Positions 7,932 to 16,809 of a stretch of 64,000 bases of DNA are shown here, one piece after another; position 1 is the first letter of the stretch, and every line of letters starts with the position of its first letter. Under the pieces are notes generated by a model that had not been told where the DNA came from, ran no database searches, and saw only the letters and a program-made list of their open reading frames with translations. Source of the stretch: JACKBK01 sp963707275. GTDB lineage: Bacteria; Chloroflexota; Anaerolineae; JAAEKA01. Position numbers and translations under genes: made by a program. Location of the stretch: positions 496,001 to 560,000 of the forward strand of contig CAVPPH010000004.1 in assembly GCA_963707275.1 (NCBI GenBank), written 5' to 3'.

Positions 7932-9545
7932 TCACGTCGCGGTTAGCTTCCAACAAATGTCGGCCTCGCCGGCGCGGATCGCGGCCAGGTAATAGCCGGG
8001 ACTGGTCCCGGCCTGTAGCACCAAACGGTGGGATCCGTCTGCCTGAGGAGCAAACGATCCAACCCGCTGAACGCCTGCAGCGCTTCCAACTGCGAGGTTA
8101 ACCGATGCCCGAAACAAATCTACACTGGCGATCACATCGCCCGGACGGGCCTGGACGGCCAACGTGACGGCTTGCGCAGGCGAGGTCAGGACCGGCGCGA
8201 CCTGCACCGCGACCGCGCCGGCCGCCAGCGGCTGACCGTCGAAGCCGTTGCACCCCGGGCCAGCGGGCAACACTACACCGAGCCGGGCGACGCCGCTGAC
8301 CACCCGCGTCGCCGCGCCTGTCTCCAAATCGGTGCAGAGCCACAGGCCCCGTTGTGCGGTTCCGAGTAGCCAGCCACCGCCAACTCGACAAAGCGAGATG
8401 ATCGCAGTATTGGACAGCTCAACCGGCTGCAGGTTTATTTGCTGCCAGTTGCCGGCGCCGATTTTGCGGAACAGGCCGCGATTGGTGCCCGCTATCAGAG
8501 TTAGCTGTCCCGCGTTGTTCTCGCTGTCCAGCGCCAGTATCACCGGCAGGCTGGCGACCGGCCACGCGCCCCCGATCTGAACGAAGGCCGGCGCCGCAGC
8601 AGCCGGGTCACACCTGAACACCCCGTTATCGATGACGCCCGCCCACACCGCTGTAGCTACCTGGCTGCCGGGAGCGGCATCGGACGCAAGGCACAAACCG
8701 GCGCTGCCAGGCTCCCTCTTCAGTCGCTGGAAGGCTGTACCGTCGTTATCTGCGCTTTGAGCGGTTTCGACAACTAGGTGGACATCGAGTGTGCTGGCGG
8801 TGGCTGCGATCAGCAGTCTGCGGCCGCCCTGTGCGATCACGGCAAGGTCCTGCACCGCGAACGCGCGCGCTGCGCTAGCTATGTTGGGTGTTGCGGGCCA
8901 TTTCGCGCCGTCGTATTTGTAGACGCCTTCCTCGGTGCCGACGAACAGCCACAACTTCCCGCCGGGGACGCCTGGATTGATGGGAGTGGCAGCGAGACAA
9001 CGGATTGCCGCAGGTGTTGCCAGAGGCGGCAACACCTGCCAGGGATCGTCGAAGTTAATGGCGGCGCCGGCGTTGTCGAAGTCAAGCTCGTAGCTGAACA
9101 CCGGTTGAAGCGGAGCAGCGCCGGTCGACCATGTCTCGCCGGCGATCCAGATCCGTGCCCGGTTCGCCGAGACCGGCAGCCAGGCCAGAGCAACCACATC
9201 GCGCGTACCACCAATGCCAAGCGACCGCCAGGTGAGGCCGCCGTCCTGGCTGACCAAACAGCCGCACGAAGTGTCGCCTGGCAGCGGACTCTCCGTGGCT
9301 GCCAATAACACGTTGCCCTGGCCTGCGTGCAGGCGTACCAGCTTACGGATCGGGCTGTCAGCAAAAATACCGCGGCTGGCAAAGACCAGGCGCAACGCCG
9401 CTTCGTGAGAGGGTCGGTTGGCGGTCGCCACGGTGCGGTCGACGTGAATGATCGCCTCTGCCGGCGTTTCAAGGTCAGACTGGACGCCGCCGGCCAGGGT
9501 CATCGCTCTCATTATGATCGCATCTGCCAGATCAGGGCCCAGCAT
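7932..9545 (-). CDS. Metallopeptidase-propeller protein, part 4 of 4: BNR-type beta-propeller and C-terminal domain
   Basis: This frame is the C-terminal part of a gene spanning 11640-7932. It is open upstream of 9545 as far as an in-frame TAG at 9687-9689. The stretch between (YLSAYGVFPAF, YAVGLLWARTLWDIRQML) continues the peptidase domain. From about 9480 it shows beta-propeller repeats with Asp-box-like SQDGGLTW and repeated G-x-W or G-x-Y strand ends (VGTEEGVYKYDGAKW, AGTNRGLFRKIGAGNW, GTAQRGLWLC). The last 90 residues look like a beta-sandwich. Propellers of this type often bind ligands or substrate proteins. Confidence 0.6.
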   Translation of the reverse strand: MLGPDLADAIIMRAMTLAGGVQSDLETPAEAIIHVDRTVATANRPSHEAALRLVFASRGIFADSPIRKLVRLHAGQGNVLLAATESPLPGDTSCGCLVSQDGGLTWRSLGIGGTRDVVALAWLPVSANRARIWIAGETWSTGAAPLQPVFSYELDFDNAGAAINFDDPWQVLPPLATPAAIRCLAATPINPGVPGGKLWLFVGTEEGVYKYDGAKWPATPNIASAARAFAVQDLAVIAQGGRRLLIAATASTLDVHLVVETAQSADNDGTAFQRLKREPGSAGLCLASDAAPGSQVATAVWAGVIDNGVFRCDPAAAAPAFVQIGGAWPVASLPVILALDSENNAGQLTLIAGTNRGLFRKIGAGNWQQINLQPVELSNTAIISLCRVGGGWLLGTAQRGLWLCTDLETGAATRVVSGVARLGVVLPAGPGCNGFDGQPLAAGAVAVQVAPVLTSPAQAVTLAVQARPGDVIASVDLFRASVNLAVGSAAGVQRVGSFAPQADGSHRLVLQAGTSPGYYLAAIRAGEADICWKLTAT

Positions 9546-9686
9546 CTGGCGAATGTCCCACAGCGTGCGCGCCCAGAGCAGGCCAACGGCGTAGTGCTCG
9601 TCGTCAGGGTCGTCGAAACCGTCGGTAAACGCCGGGAAGACCCCGTAAGCTGACAGGTAGTCATGGTCGGCGCGCTGGGCGCCGGG

Positions 9687-9985
9687 CTAATTCCCCGTTT
9701 GCCAGCGTTCCAGATCCCGGTAAGCTTTGTTGGTCCAGACCGCCGCTGCGTGAGACACCTTTCCCCAGCGATGGGGTCGCGCGACGGCAGCAGCGGCAGC
9801 AGGCGCCAGCGAGCGCACCATCCAATCGCTCAGTGAGCAGGCAAAGTAGAAGGCCAGCCCTTCATTAATGGCTCTTCGGAACTGCGCGTTGCCAGTCTTG
9901 AACAAGTCGCGCTGCACCAGGTGCATCACGGCATGGGTAAACTCGTGATAGATAACTTCGGGGTCGACAGTGCTGTCGCCATACG
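9687..9985 (-). CDS. Metallopeptidase-propeller protein, part 3 of 4: HExxH zinc-peptidase core
   Basis: The frame reads YGDSTVDPEVIYHEFTHAVMH, giving the zinc motif HEFTH with catalytic Glu, and about 20 residues on RAINEGLAFYF with the third-ligand Glu, as in gluzincins of the thermolysin/fungalysin group (M4/M36). It ends at TAG 9687, but the same frame continues the fold into part 4. The TAG is therefore either a nonsense mutation or a base error. The shift from part 2 lies near 9990-10000. Confidence 0.6.
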
Positions 9986-10579
9986 GAAATGTCGCGTTTC
10001 AGAATTCGCTGCCGTCAGGATCAGCTTCCGGCTGCCGGGCACGTAGCGTGCGCTTTCAGCAGCCGTGTTGATCTCGACAGGAAACGGCGCCAGGTCGCCC
10101 GGCAACTGTGGACGATCGGCCGGATTCGGCCATGCCCGCGCGACGACGGTCTGAAACCGCTCTCGGGCGCGCGCCAGGTGGAAATAGCTGTTGGTAAACC
10201 GGATGGCGTCTGCATCGCCGGCAGCCGGAACCACGCCGCCCGGCCGCGTCAACGCGAAGTTGGGCGCTCCCTGTAGCGTTCCCGACACGCTCTCGGCGAT
10301 TTGCTGCACGACGGCGTCCAGTCCATTGACCTTCAGGGCGTGGGCTACGGTCGGGTAGACTGCTCCCAGAACCGCTGCTGCTGCTGTGTCCTCGATGGTT
10401 GCCAGCTCAACAGGTAGCTTGCTGGCCAGGTCAGCGTTGACGAACACCGTCCACGACCGTCCGCCGATTTCGTCCGTCAAAGACACAGCCCAGGCCGGCA
10501 GGTATTCTGCTGTTGCCTGGTCCGGATCGGCGACAAAGTCCTGCTCCAGTACGTAGGTGGTTCCTGCCGCCATGGCCAT
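9926..10579 (-). CDS. Metallopeptidase-propeller protein, part 2 of 4: linker and start of catalytic domain
   Basis: This frame joins part 1 near 10590, where one missing G (AGGTTG for AGGGTTG) restores VRVVLPMAMAAGTTYVLEQDF. It joins part 3 near 9995. It contains EIGGRSWTVFVNADLASKLPVE and a mixed alpha/beta region preceding the HExxH core. The residues after about 9995 in this frame are out-of-frame translation and should be ignored. Confidence 0.5.
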   Translation of the reverse strand: MAMAAGTTYVLEQDFVADPDQATAEYLPAWAVSLTDEIGGRSWTVFVNADLASKLPVELATIEDTAAAAVLGAVYPTVAHALKVNGLDAVVQQIAESVSGTLQGAPNFALTRPGGVVPAAGDADAIRFTNSYFHLARARERFQTVVARAWPNPADRPQLPGDLAPFPVEINTAAESARYVPGSRKLILTAANSETRHFRMATALSTPKLSITSLPMP

Positions 10580-11640
10580 GGGCAGGACAACCTGACCGGC
10601 GCGTGGATCATCCGGAGGAAAAAGTCGTCGGCAGGGCGCGCTATGAAATCAGGCGCTCCATCGTCCTCGCCATCTCCCGCCGCGGCTGGTGGCGCCAGGG
10701 CGCCTTCGTCCGGCTTCGCCCTAACGAAGCCGGCAGCCAGCCGAAACGCTTCATCGCGGCTGCGGGTGAACCGTTCGGAAAATGCTACGTCTGGGACTGG
10801 ATAACACGAGTTGTTCACAAACGTCAGCCTGCCTTGCGGATCGTAGCCGGCGATCATAACGCCGCCGTAGACGGGAATTCCGTCAGGACTCGTTTGGCGC
10901 ACACGAACGACGTCCCCGGCGTCGGAGCGGGGCTCGCCCCGGCGTCCTGATGGGCCAGTCAACGCAGGGGCGTAACCATCAAAGAAGCGTGCGGTGGCTG
11001 CCAGGCGATCGTCGTCGTCTGCGTCGATTCCCGCCAGCAGGTTGTCGCCTTGCAGCGTGCCCGCCAGACCCGTGTGGCTGCTCAGCCGAAACTCAAGCGG
11101 TTCGGCCTGCGCCAGATCGCCCAGCGCGGCGATCACGTCCGGGTAGTTGACCGGGCTGCCGAACGGCGCGAGGCCAGGCGTCCAGGCTGCATGCAGCAAA
11201 GTTGCCGTCGTTGAGAGCGGCGGCAAGGCCGGCCACGGTTCAGGCAACGGCGCGCACGGATCTTCACCTGCTGTACCGGCCCACAGTTCGGCCAGCTTCA
11301 TCCGGCCCAACCCGGCGCCGGCCAGGTTCGGCAGAAGTCTGTTGAGCTCGCGCGTCGTCTGAGCCAGCGCGATCTGCGCAAATGTGTCCTCGTCGAACTC
11401 AGGCGCGTGGTCCACGGGCGGCAAGTAGCTTTCGCGCAAATCCCGATCGATGAGTTCTGACAGTTCTGCCCGGAAGCTGGCCGGGTCAAACGACCGTTCG
11501 GGGGGGAACTGGTCCGCCAGGCACTTGATACAGTGAACACGCGCGTCATTCTCGGGAACTGGTTTGCACTCCCGGAAAAATCTCACCGCTCCCTGGACCG
11601 TTTGGTTGAACCGTATACGGTTAGGCGCCGGATCACTCAT
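10477..11640 (-). CDS. Metallopeptidase-propeller protein, part 1 of 4: N terminus and FTP-like propeptide region
   Basis: Start ATG 11640 (MSDPAPNRIRFNQ) follows AAGGAAG and lies 45 bp after the preceding gene. There is no signal peptide. Residues about 250-290 (DGIPVYGGVMIAGYDPQGRL) resemble the fungalysin/thermolysin propeptide (FTP) domain, which keeps such peptidases inactive until processed. The true frame leaves at about 10590; downstream residues are out of frame. The whole gene (11640-7932) would encode about 1,230 residues. A latent cytosolic zinc protease released by another protease of the array is a plausible but unproven role. Confidence 0.55.
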   Translation of the reverse strand: MSDPAPNRIRFNQTVQGAVRFFRECKPVPENDARVHCIKCLADQFPPERSFDPASFRAELSELIDRDLRESYLPPVDHAPEFDEDTFAQIALAQTTRELNRLLPNLAGAGLGRMKLAELWAGTAGEDPCAPLPEPWPALPPLSTTATLLHAAWTPGLAPFGSPVNYPDVIAALGDLAQAEPLEFRLSSHTGLAGTLQGDNLLAGIDADDDDRLAATARFFDGYAPALTGPSGRRGEPRSDAGDVVRVRQTSPDGIPVYGGVMIAGYDPQGRLTFVNNSCYPVPDVAFSERFTRSRDEAFRLAAGFVRAKPDEGALAPPAAAGDGEDDGAPDFIARPADDFFLRMIHAPVRLSCPWPWRQEPPTYWSRTLSPIRTRQQQNTCRPGLCL

Positions 11641-11685
11641 CGCTTCACTTCCTTATTGTTCAATTCGAACCGTCTTGGCCTGGCG

Positions 11686-11930
11686 CTACTCGTCGGACAG
11701 ACAGTCGCCGTCCAAAGGGACAGCCTGCGTGAACAGGCCTTGGCTGTGGCCGAGCCACAGCGTGGTGCGATCCGCCTGGTCGACAGTCGCCATCAGTCGC
11801 AGCCCGGGCAGGAGGGCCGGATAGCGGCCGATTACTCTCGCATCTTCCGCGCCGGCGGCCAGTACGTCACCGTTGGCCAGCAAGACGAAGACGGTGTAGT
11901 CCTCGGATTGGTCCGGGTTGATTGCTAAAG
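11686..11930 (-). CDS. CHAT-STAND-propeller protein, part 4 of 4: C-terminal end
   Basis: A short frame reading SEDYTVFVLLANGDVLAAGAEDARVIG and ending at 11686. It continues the propeller of part 3 after a frameshift near 11925-11935. Its strand pattern (LWLGHSQGLFTQAV) is like the preceding propeller blades. On its own it would not be called a gene. Confidence 0.45.
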
Positions 11931-12420
11931 ACGCGGCTGGCTATTGATCGGCGCCAGCTCCTCGGTTTCGCCGCTATCGCGCCAACGGAGCAAACGTCCG
12001 GTCCTCGTGCTCTGGTCCCAGGTTGCCAGGTAGAAAAGATCGGCTTCAGTAGCTGCCGCCTCGACCAGAAAGACGGCTTCGCCAGCGAGCTTCTGATGCC
12101 AGACCATGTCGCCGGCGAGATCAGCCTGAAACAGTCCGTCCGAAGCGCCCGCCAAAACCGCCGACCCATCCGGCGTGATGCGGACGGTGTACACCTCTTG
12201 CATGGGCGGGGCGCCGCCGCCGCCGGCCAGCGACCAGCTTTCTCCGCCGTCGTTGCTGGCATACAGTGAATACCGTTCGTCCTGGTCGTAGGCGGCAAAC
12301 GCCTGGTCGCCCAGCACAGCTAGCTGGGCGGCAGGCTCCATCGGCAGGCCGGCGTTGATTGACCTCAATGTTACGCCGGCATCGTCGCTACGCATCATTC
12401 CGAACTCCATAAACGGAAAG
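11925..12420 (-). CDS. CHAT-STAND-propeller protein, part 3 of 4: BNR-type propeller blades
   Basis: The frame from about FMEFGMMRSDDAG onward has Asp-box repeats (RSDDAGVTLRS, SNDGGESWSLAG) and blade ends such as GASDGLFQADL. These are the sensor-like repeats of a protein whose N terminus is a CHAT peptidase and STAND ATPase. Two or more frameshifts lie between 12415 and 12535; the intermediate piece GGIQALAIDPT is in a third frame. Confidence 0.5.
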
Positions 12421-13684
12421 TAGCAGCCGATTTGGGCGGGTTGGATCGATGGCAAGCGCCTGAATGCCGCCCGACTGGTTGGGAAACCCTCCTGGCGCCC
12501 ATGCCCTCTCTGCCGACGGGTAGATTCTGCTGGTAGATGTTCCACCGGTCGCCATCGCGCGTGCAGCCGAGCCCTACGTCGCTCGTGCCCACGCATATCC
12601 AGGGCGCGTCAGCCTCGCTCACAGCGTTTACGGCCAGCGCAGTGATGGGATTCGACGGTAGCCCGGACGCCGGTTTCCAGGACGAGCTGGCCTGTAGCGC
12701 CCTCTGAACCAGCCACAGCGCTGGCCAAACCAACAGAACCGTCAGGACGACCACGGCGATGCGCAGGCGGCGCGTGCGCGTGCGCTGGGCGGCCGCTTCT
12801 TCCTCGGCCCGCTCGGCTCGTTCGTTGGCCAGTTCAAGCTCGATCTGCCGTTGGCGCTCGGCCTGCTGCCTTTCTCGATCCCGGGCAGCGGTGCTGGCCT
12901 CCACGAACTCTCGCTCCAGCCTGTTGAACGCGCCCGCCTCATCCTGAAGAAGTTCTTCTGCCTGCGCTAACAGCGCGCCGCGATAGAGCGCGCCCGGATC
13001 GCGCTCCAGGTCGACCCAGCCAGCGGCGGCGGCGGCGATCTTTTGCTGCAACTTCAGGTTCGCCCGATCCGCCTCGATCCACTCCTGTAGCCGCGCCCAG
13101 TGCTGGATCAGCGCTTCGTGGGCCAGCTCCACCTCGTGCTCGCCGCTGGCCGGGTTGACGCCCGTTGACAGCAGCTTTTCATCGGCCAACCGCGCCACAA
13201 GGCGGCTCACCGCGGCCCGCTCCCCCTCGTCCACCAGCAGTTGGTCGAACTGTTCGCGGCGGCGGGCATCGCGGCGCAGATCGTTCTCGTCCAGGCGCAC
13301 CAGCCGCAGCAGGATGCGCCGCATCAGCGTCTGGTCATCCGCCGCCAGCCGCAGATAGACGCCCTCCGCCGTCTGCGCAATCGCCTCCTGGATGCCGCCG
13401 ATCTTGCGATATTCAGTGGCTGACAACCGCCGGCCGTGGCGCCGCTGCCACAGCCGTAGCAGCCCGTGCTGCAGGAGCGGCATCGCGCCCGGCTCGCCGG
13501 CCACGTCGTCCAGAATCGTGTTGACCAGGTCAGCCTCGAACACCAGATTGACGGCGCTGGCCTGCGCCTGGATCGCGGTGCTCAGTTCGTCGCCGGTCAT
13601 CGGCGCGATGTGCTGAAGCTTCGGCTGGAGCGCGGCATAGAACACCGGGTAGCGAGCGCAATCGTCCAGAAACTCGCTGCGCAT
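12395..13684 (-). CDS. CHAT-STAND-propeller protein, part 2 of 4: STAND helical region, coiled coil, membrane helix
   Basis: True coding starts at about 13705, where part 1 shifts into this frame (VVLTMRSEFLDDC). The pattern is that of the nSTAND1 family: GEPGAMPLLQHGLLRLW, YRKIGGIQEAIAQTAEGVY, VELAHEALIQHWARLQEW, then a highly charged coiled coil (ELANERAERAEEEAAAQR) and one membrane helix (IAVVVLTVLLVWPALWLV). The helix places the propeller on the far side of the membrane from the CHAT-ATPase, a receptor-like layout. Residues after NLPVGREGMGA are out of frame. Confidence 0.7.
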   Translation of the reverse strand: MRSEFLDDCARYPVFYAALQPKLQHIAPMTGDELSTAIQAQASAVNLVFEADLVNTILDDVAGEPGAMPLLQHGLLRLWQRRHGRRLSATEYRKIGGIQEAIAQTAEGVYLRLAADDQTLMRRILLRLVRLDENDLRRDARRREQFDQLLVDEGERAAVSRLVARLADEKLLSTGVNPASGEHEVELAHEALIQHWARLQEWIEADRANLKLQQKIAAAAAGWVDLERDPGALYRGALLAQAEELLQDEAGAFNRLEREFVEASTAARDRERQQAERQRQIELELANERAERAEEEAAAQRTRTRRLRIAVVVLTVLLVWPALWLVQRALQASSSWKPASGLPSNPITALAVNAVSEADAPWICVGTSDVGLGCTRDGDRWNIYQQNLPVGREGMGARRVSQPVGRHSGACHRSNPPKSAATFRLWSSE

Positions 13685-15479
13685 GGTCAGCACGACCGGC
13701 AGGGTGCGCGCAGAGTTCCAGTACGCGCTCGACGAAGGCACGCTGGACCGCCTTATCCTCAACCAGCGTGAACAGCTCCTCGAACTGATCCACGACCAGC
13801 AAAGAGTTGCCAACTTTTCCGATAGGTGGCAACTCTGGCGTGCCGGTGCCGCTCGCACTCAACGCCTGGTCCAACTGGGACAGCGGGCTGCGGCCCGGCC
13901 GGATCGTGACAGGACGCAGAGCAGGGTTGCTCTCCTGCAGCGTGGGGACGACGCCTGCCAGCACCAGCGACGACTTGCCGCAGCCCGACGGGCCAAAGAC
14001 GCCGACCAGACCGGGAGACTCTGCCAGCGCGGCTACGGCTGCCACTAGCTTGCGCCGGCCAAAGAAGAAGCGGCGGTCGCCCGCTTGAAAGGCATTCATA
14101 CCCATGAACGGCTGGCTGGCGTCATAGGCGGCCGGTGACTTGCCCAACGCCAGCGCGGCAAAAGGCATTTCCAGCGCGTCGCGGGCTGTGGCGTCCAACT
14201 CGGCCAGCAGGGGCAGCCACCCAGCCTGTCCGTTGACGCCCTGCGAGCCGCTGGCAGGCAAGGTTTGCCGGGCCGCACGCGCCAGCCGGCTGAACGCGCC
14301 CAGCCCGTCCGGTTCCAACTCGTCCAGCAGCAGCACCGGCGCGCGCTCAGGCAGCAGGCCTTGCATTGCGTCGATGCCGAACAATATATCTGCTGTTTCC
14401 AGCGGCCGGTCGTCGGTGAAGAGGGACTGGCCCGGTGCACAGGTGAAGAGCGCCGGAACCGTCGCATCGCGCCGGCTGGCCAGCGCCGCGCCGGCGTCGG
14501 CCAGCGCGTGGGCAGGATTCCCATGGGCGCGCAGGGCGGCGTAGAACCCCGCGCTGAACGAAAGTGCAGTCTCCACGCTGACGCGTTCGGTCATGGCCAC
14601 GACGGCCGGGAAGCCCAGCTCGCGTACCATGCGCTGGCCCATGCCGCCCAGCGCCTGCTCGCCGTCGGGTGAGGCGGTCTCGCAGGCTGACAGGAACACC
14701 AGATGCGGCAGGCCGTGCGCGCCTTGAGCCAACCGTAGCCGGTCGATCAGCGTGCTGGCCGACACGTCCTGCACGCGGCCGTCGGGACCGTCAAGAAAGA
14801 GATAGGTTTCGCCGGCCCGGCCGACCGCGCCATGACAGACGATGTGCAGCACGTGAGTCGGCTGGCGCGCCAGTTCCTCGATCAGGGCGTCCAGTGTCGG
14901 CGGGCCGGCTGCCGAGGGAACAGCTTTCACGTCAGCCAGCACGCGTGCGGGAATGTCGTCCAGGGACTTGCCAACGCGCGCGACAGTCGCCGCGACGTCG
15001 AAGGGCGCCAGGCGGAAGTTTGCCAGGTTCGTCGGGCTGGCGGCAACGACCAGCGCTGACAGATCACGCCGGGCGATGGGGCGGAACTGCGCACCCATGG
15101 CGCGCGGGATGTAGCGGGCGTATGGGGTCTGTGAGTTGAGCGCCAGAAACGGCCAGCTCTCGTCAGTGGGGGCGCACAGCCACTCCCAGCGCACGGATGT
15201 ACGCAGCGCATCGTCGCCCAGATCCAGCAGCACGTCCAGCCGCTCGCCCTGGCTGGCCGGCAGCGCGCGTGCGAACGCGTCGCGGATCGGCCCGCGGAAG
15301 AGCGCCTCGCCCAGCATTCGGCCATAGTGCGCAGGCGCAGTCTGAGCGCGCAGCGCCTCTTCATCGAGCGTCAACTGGCCGGCCGTGACGACAGGCGCGC
15401 CGCCGGGCCGGCTGTGGGTAGCCACAACCGGCCAGTGGTCAAGCGCCTTGCGGCCGATGGCAATTGCGAGGACATTCAT
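13530..15479 (-). CDS. CHAT-STAND-propeller protein, part 1 of 4: CHAT caspase-like peptidase plus P-loop ATPase
   Basis: I place the start at ATG 15479 (MNVLAIAIGRKALDHW). The CHAT domain spans about residues 60-350, with catalytic His in HIVCHGAVG and catalytic Cys in FLSACETAS. The STAND ATPase follows: FFGRRKLV, Walker A FGPSGCGKSSLVLAG and Walker B LLVVDQFEELFTL. CHAT domains are caspase/separase-clan Cys peptidases; with a STAND switch they usually act as triggered proteases. A 32-bp palindromic repeat (13804-13835) encodes residues just before Walker B. The frame breaks at about 13705. Reconstructed gene: 15479-11686. Confidence 0.8.
   Translation of the reverse strand: MNVLAIAIGRKALDHWPVVATHSRPGGAPVVTAGQLTLDEEALRAQTAPAHYGRMLGEALFRGPIRDAFARALPASQGERLDVLLDLGDDALRTSVRWEWLCAPTDESWPFLALNSQTPYARYIPRAMGAQFRPIARRDLSALVVAASPTNLANFRLAPFDVAATVARVGKSLDDIPARVLADVKAVPSAAGPPTLDALIEELARQPTHVLHIVCHGAVGRAGETYLFLDGPDGRVQDVSASTLIDRLRLAQGAHGLPHLVFLSACETASPDGEQALGGMGQRMVRELGFPAVVAMTERVSVETALSFSAGFYAALRAHGNPAHALADAGAALASRRDATVPALFTCAPGQSLFTDDRPLETADILFGIDAMQGLLPERAPVLLLDELEPDGLGAFSRLARAARQTLPASGSQGVNGQAGWLPLLAELDATARDALEMPFAALALGKSPAAYDASQPFMGMNAFQAGDRRFFFGRRKLVAAVAALAESPGLVGVFGPSGCGKSSLVLAGVVPTLQESNPALRPVTIRPGRSPLSQLDQALSASGTGTPELPPIGKVGNSLLVVDQFEELFTLVEDKAVQRAFVERVLELCAHPAGRADHAQRVSGRLRSLPGVLCRAPAEASAHRADDRRRTEHRDPGAGQRRQSGVRG
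13804..13835. repeat. 32-bp palindromic repeat inside the STAND domain (copy 2)
   Basis: GAGTTGCCAACTTTTCC and the rest of this palindrome match the element at 1519-1550 in 27 of 32 positions. Translated on the minus strand it gives IGKVGNS, directly before Walker B (LLVVDQF). The other copy, read through on its own strand, gives RKVGNS ahead of miaA. Confidence 0.65.
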
Positions 15480-15529
15480 GGTTTCAGTGTCAGCAGCAAT
15501 GGATGTCAAATCCCCAGATTTCGAATCCT

Positions 15530-15584
15530 GTTCGTAGTAGGCGCTTCAGTGCCAATCGGAAGCGCTGAATCGCTTGCTACGAAC
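15530..15584. repeat. Imperfect inverted repeat (about 24-bp arms) between the papain-like and CHAT-STAND genes
   Basis: GTTCGTAGTAGGCGCTTCAG at 15530-15549 pairs imperfectly with the sequence ending CTACGAAC at 15584. Such GTAGTAGGCGCTTCAG palindromes look like dispersed intergenic repeats. It lies in the 111-bp gap 15480-15590 and could also attenuate transcription within the array. Confidence 0.55.
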
Positions 15585-15590
15585 GAGGCA

Positions 15591-16733
15591 TTATTTCGGC
15601 TTACCGCCCAACAGCTTTTTGATCCAGTCGAGCAGCGGACTGTTGCCCGGTTTTGGCTGTTCTGGCTGCGGCTTCGGTTGCGGTTCGGGCTGCGGTGTCG
15701 GCGCGGGCTGCGGCTTCGGTTTGTCCGCAGCGCCGGTCGCGACGAAAGCGGAGCGGCCGTTGTCGGCGATGTACTTGTAGGGCACGCGGGCGTAGCCGGC
15801 TGCCAGATCGCTTTCACTGGCCCAGCCTTCGCCCCAGCTGTTGCGCACGATGAAGTAGCCGCCGCCCGGCACGGCGGTGTCGTCCTGGTAGCCGACCATG
15901 ATCATCGCGTGACCACCGATGCTGGGATCGGACGAGAGCGGCACGCGGATGTTGCCGTCCAGCTTGGCTGGCTCGGTCAGCCAGTAGCGGTAGACTGGCA
16001 CGGAGAACGCGATGGGCAAGCCGTCCGCCAGCTTCTCCTTGAGGCTGTCAACCCAGCGCGGCTGGATCTTCTCGCTGCCCTCGACTCGGTAAGCGGCGGC
16101 CTCGGCGGCGGCGCCCTCGGGCGGCGGACCTTGCCCCTCGTTGCCGGCGATCTTGTCCGGGTTGTAGGGCCAGATCTTTTCGACGCAGACGCCGGTGTCC
16201 TGCAGCACGTCCATCGCGATGTTGATCCAGGTTCCCTCGCCAGGCCACTTGTCGCGGTCCTTGCACGCCCAGTAGAGGAACTGCTCCGACAGGTTCGTGC
16301 CGGTGTCGCCCTCCAGATACTCGCGTACACCGGCGCAAGCGTGGGCGACGCAGGTGCCGCGGCTGCGCTGGTTGCGCACCGGCGGCATCTTGTCGATCAG
16401 GTTCACGCTGGGCGGCATCACGGCGCGCGACGCCCTGGGCGGTTCGTCTGCTGGTTCTGCGCCTTCCATCTCGTCCAGCGCGCCGGTGCCGAAGGACTCC
16501 AGCACGTCGCGCACCGGTGAGAAGTCGGGCACGGTGGCCTGCGCCTGTGCGACTAGCGCTGCGGTTTCGTCACTGGTCGCGTTGAGGTAATCGGCCAGCC
16601 CACCGACGCCATCGCCCTCAGCCGCGGCGATCAGCTCCTCGGCGGTGGTGATCCACAGGCCGGCCAACTGCTGCGCTGCGTCGCTGGGGAAGCCGTCAAT
16701 GCTGGTCAGGAGGGTTCCTAGTTTATCTGCCAT
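15591..16733 (-). CDS. Papain-like (C1A) cysteine peptidase, probably cytosolic
   Basis: An intact 380-residue protein. The N-terminal 100 residues are helical and could be a propeptide or adaptor (LGTLLTSIDGFP, WITTAEELIAAAEG resembles helix-hairpin-helix repeats). The catalytic domain begins at VNLIDKMPPVRNQRSRGTCVAHA (active Cys), followed by GGHAMIMVGYQDD (active His) and IVRNSWGEGW (active Asn). A Pro-Lys-Gln linker and a short amphipathic tail (LLDWIKKLLGG) end the protein. There is no signal peptide, unusual for a papain-family enzyme and consistent with an intracellular role. The start follows an AAAGGA Shine-Dalgarno sequence. It lies within the protease array, 76 bp after the C25-like gene. 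Confidence 0.85.
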   Translation of the reverse strand: MADKLGTLLTSIDGFPSDAAQQLAGLWITTAEELIAAAEGDGVGGLADYLNATSDETAALVAQAQATVPDFSPVRDVLESFGTGALDEMEGAEPADEPPRASRAVMPPSVNLIDKMPPVRNQRSRGTCVAHACAGVREYLEGDTGTNLSEQFLYWACKDRDKWPGEGTWINIAMDVLQDTGVCVEKIWPYNPDKIAGNEGQGPPPEGAAAEAAAYRVEGSEKIQPRWVDSLKEKLADGLPIAFSVPVYRYWLTEPAKLDGNIRVPLSSDPSIGGHAMIMVGYQDDTAVPGGGYFIVRNSWGEGWASESDLAAGYARVPYKYIADNGRSAFVATGAADKPKPQPAPTPQPEPQPKPQPEQPKPGNSPLLDWIKKLLGGKPK

Positions 16734-16809
16734 GGGTGTAATCCTTTCCGGCGATAGTCTCTTTCTCTGTTGAACGTCAGGTCAAGGGCGATTCGTGCAA
16801 GATCAGGGT

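Noticed and set aside
9687..9689. TAG as a recoded (pyrrolysine-like) codon
   Set aside because: The same gene also has frameshifts and no recoding genes or signals are visible. A base error or nonsense mutation is simpler.
14669..15139. Plus-strand Arg-rich frames opposite the CHAT domain
   Set aside because: Shadows of the minus-strand CHAT gene, whose catalytic motifs are clear.
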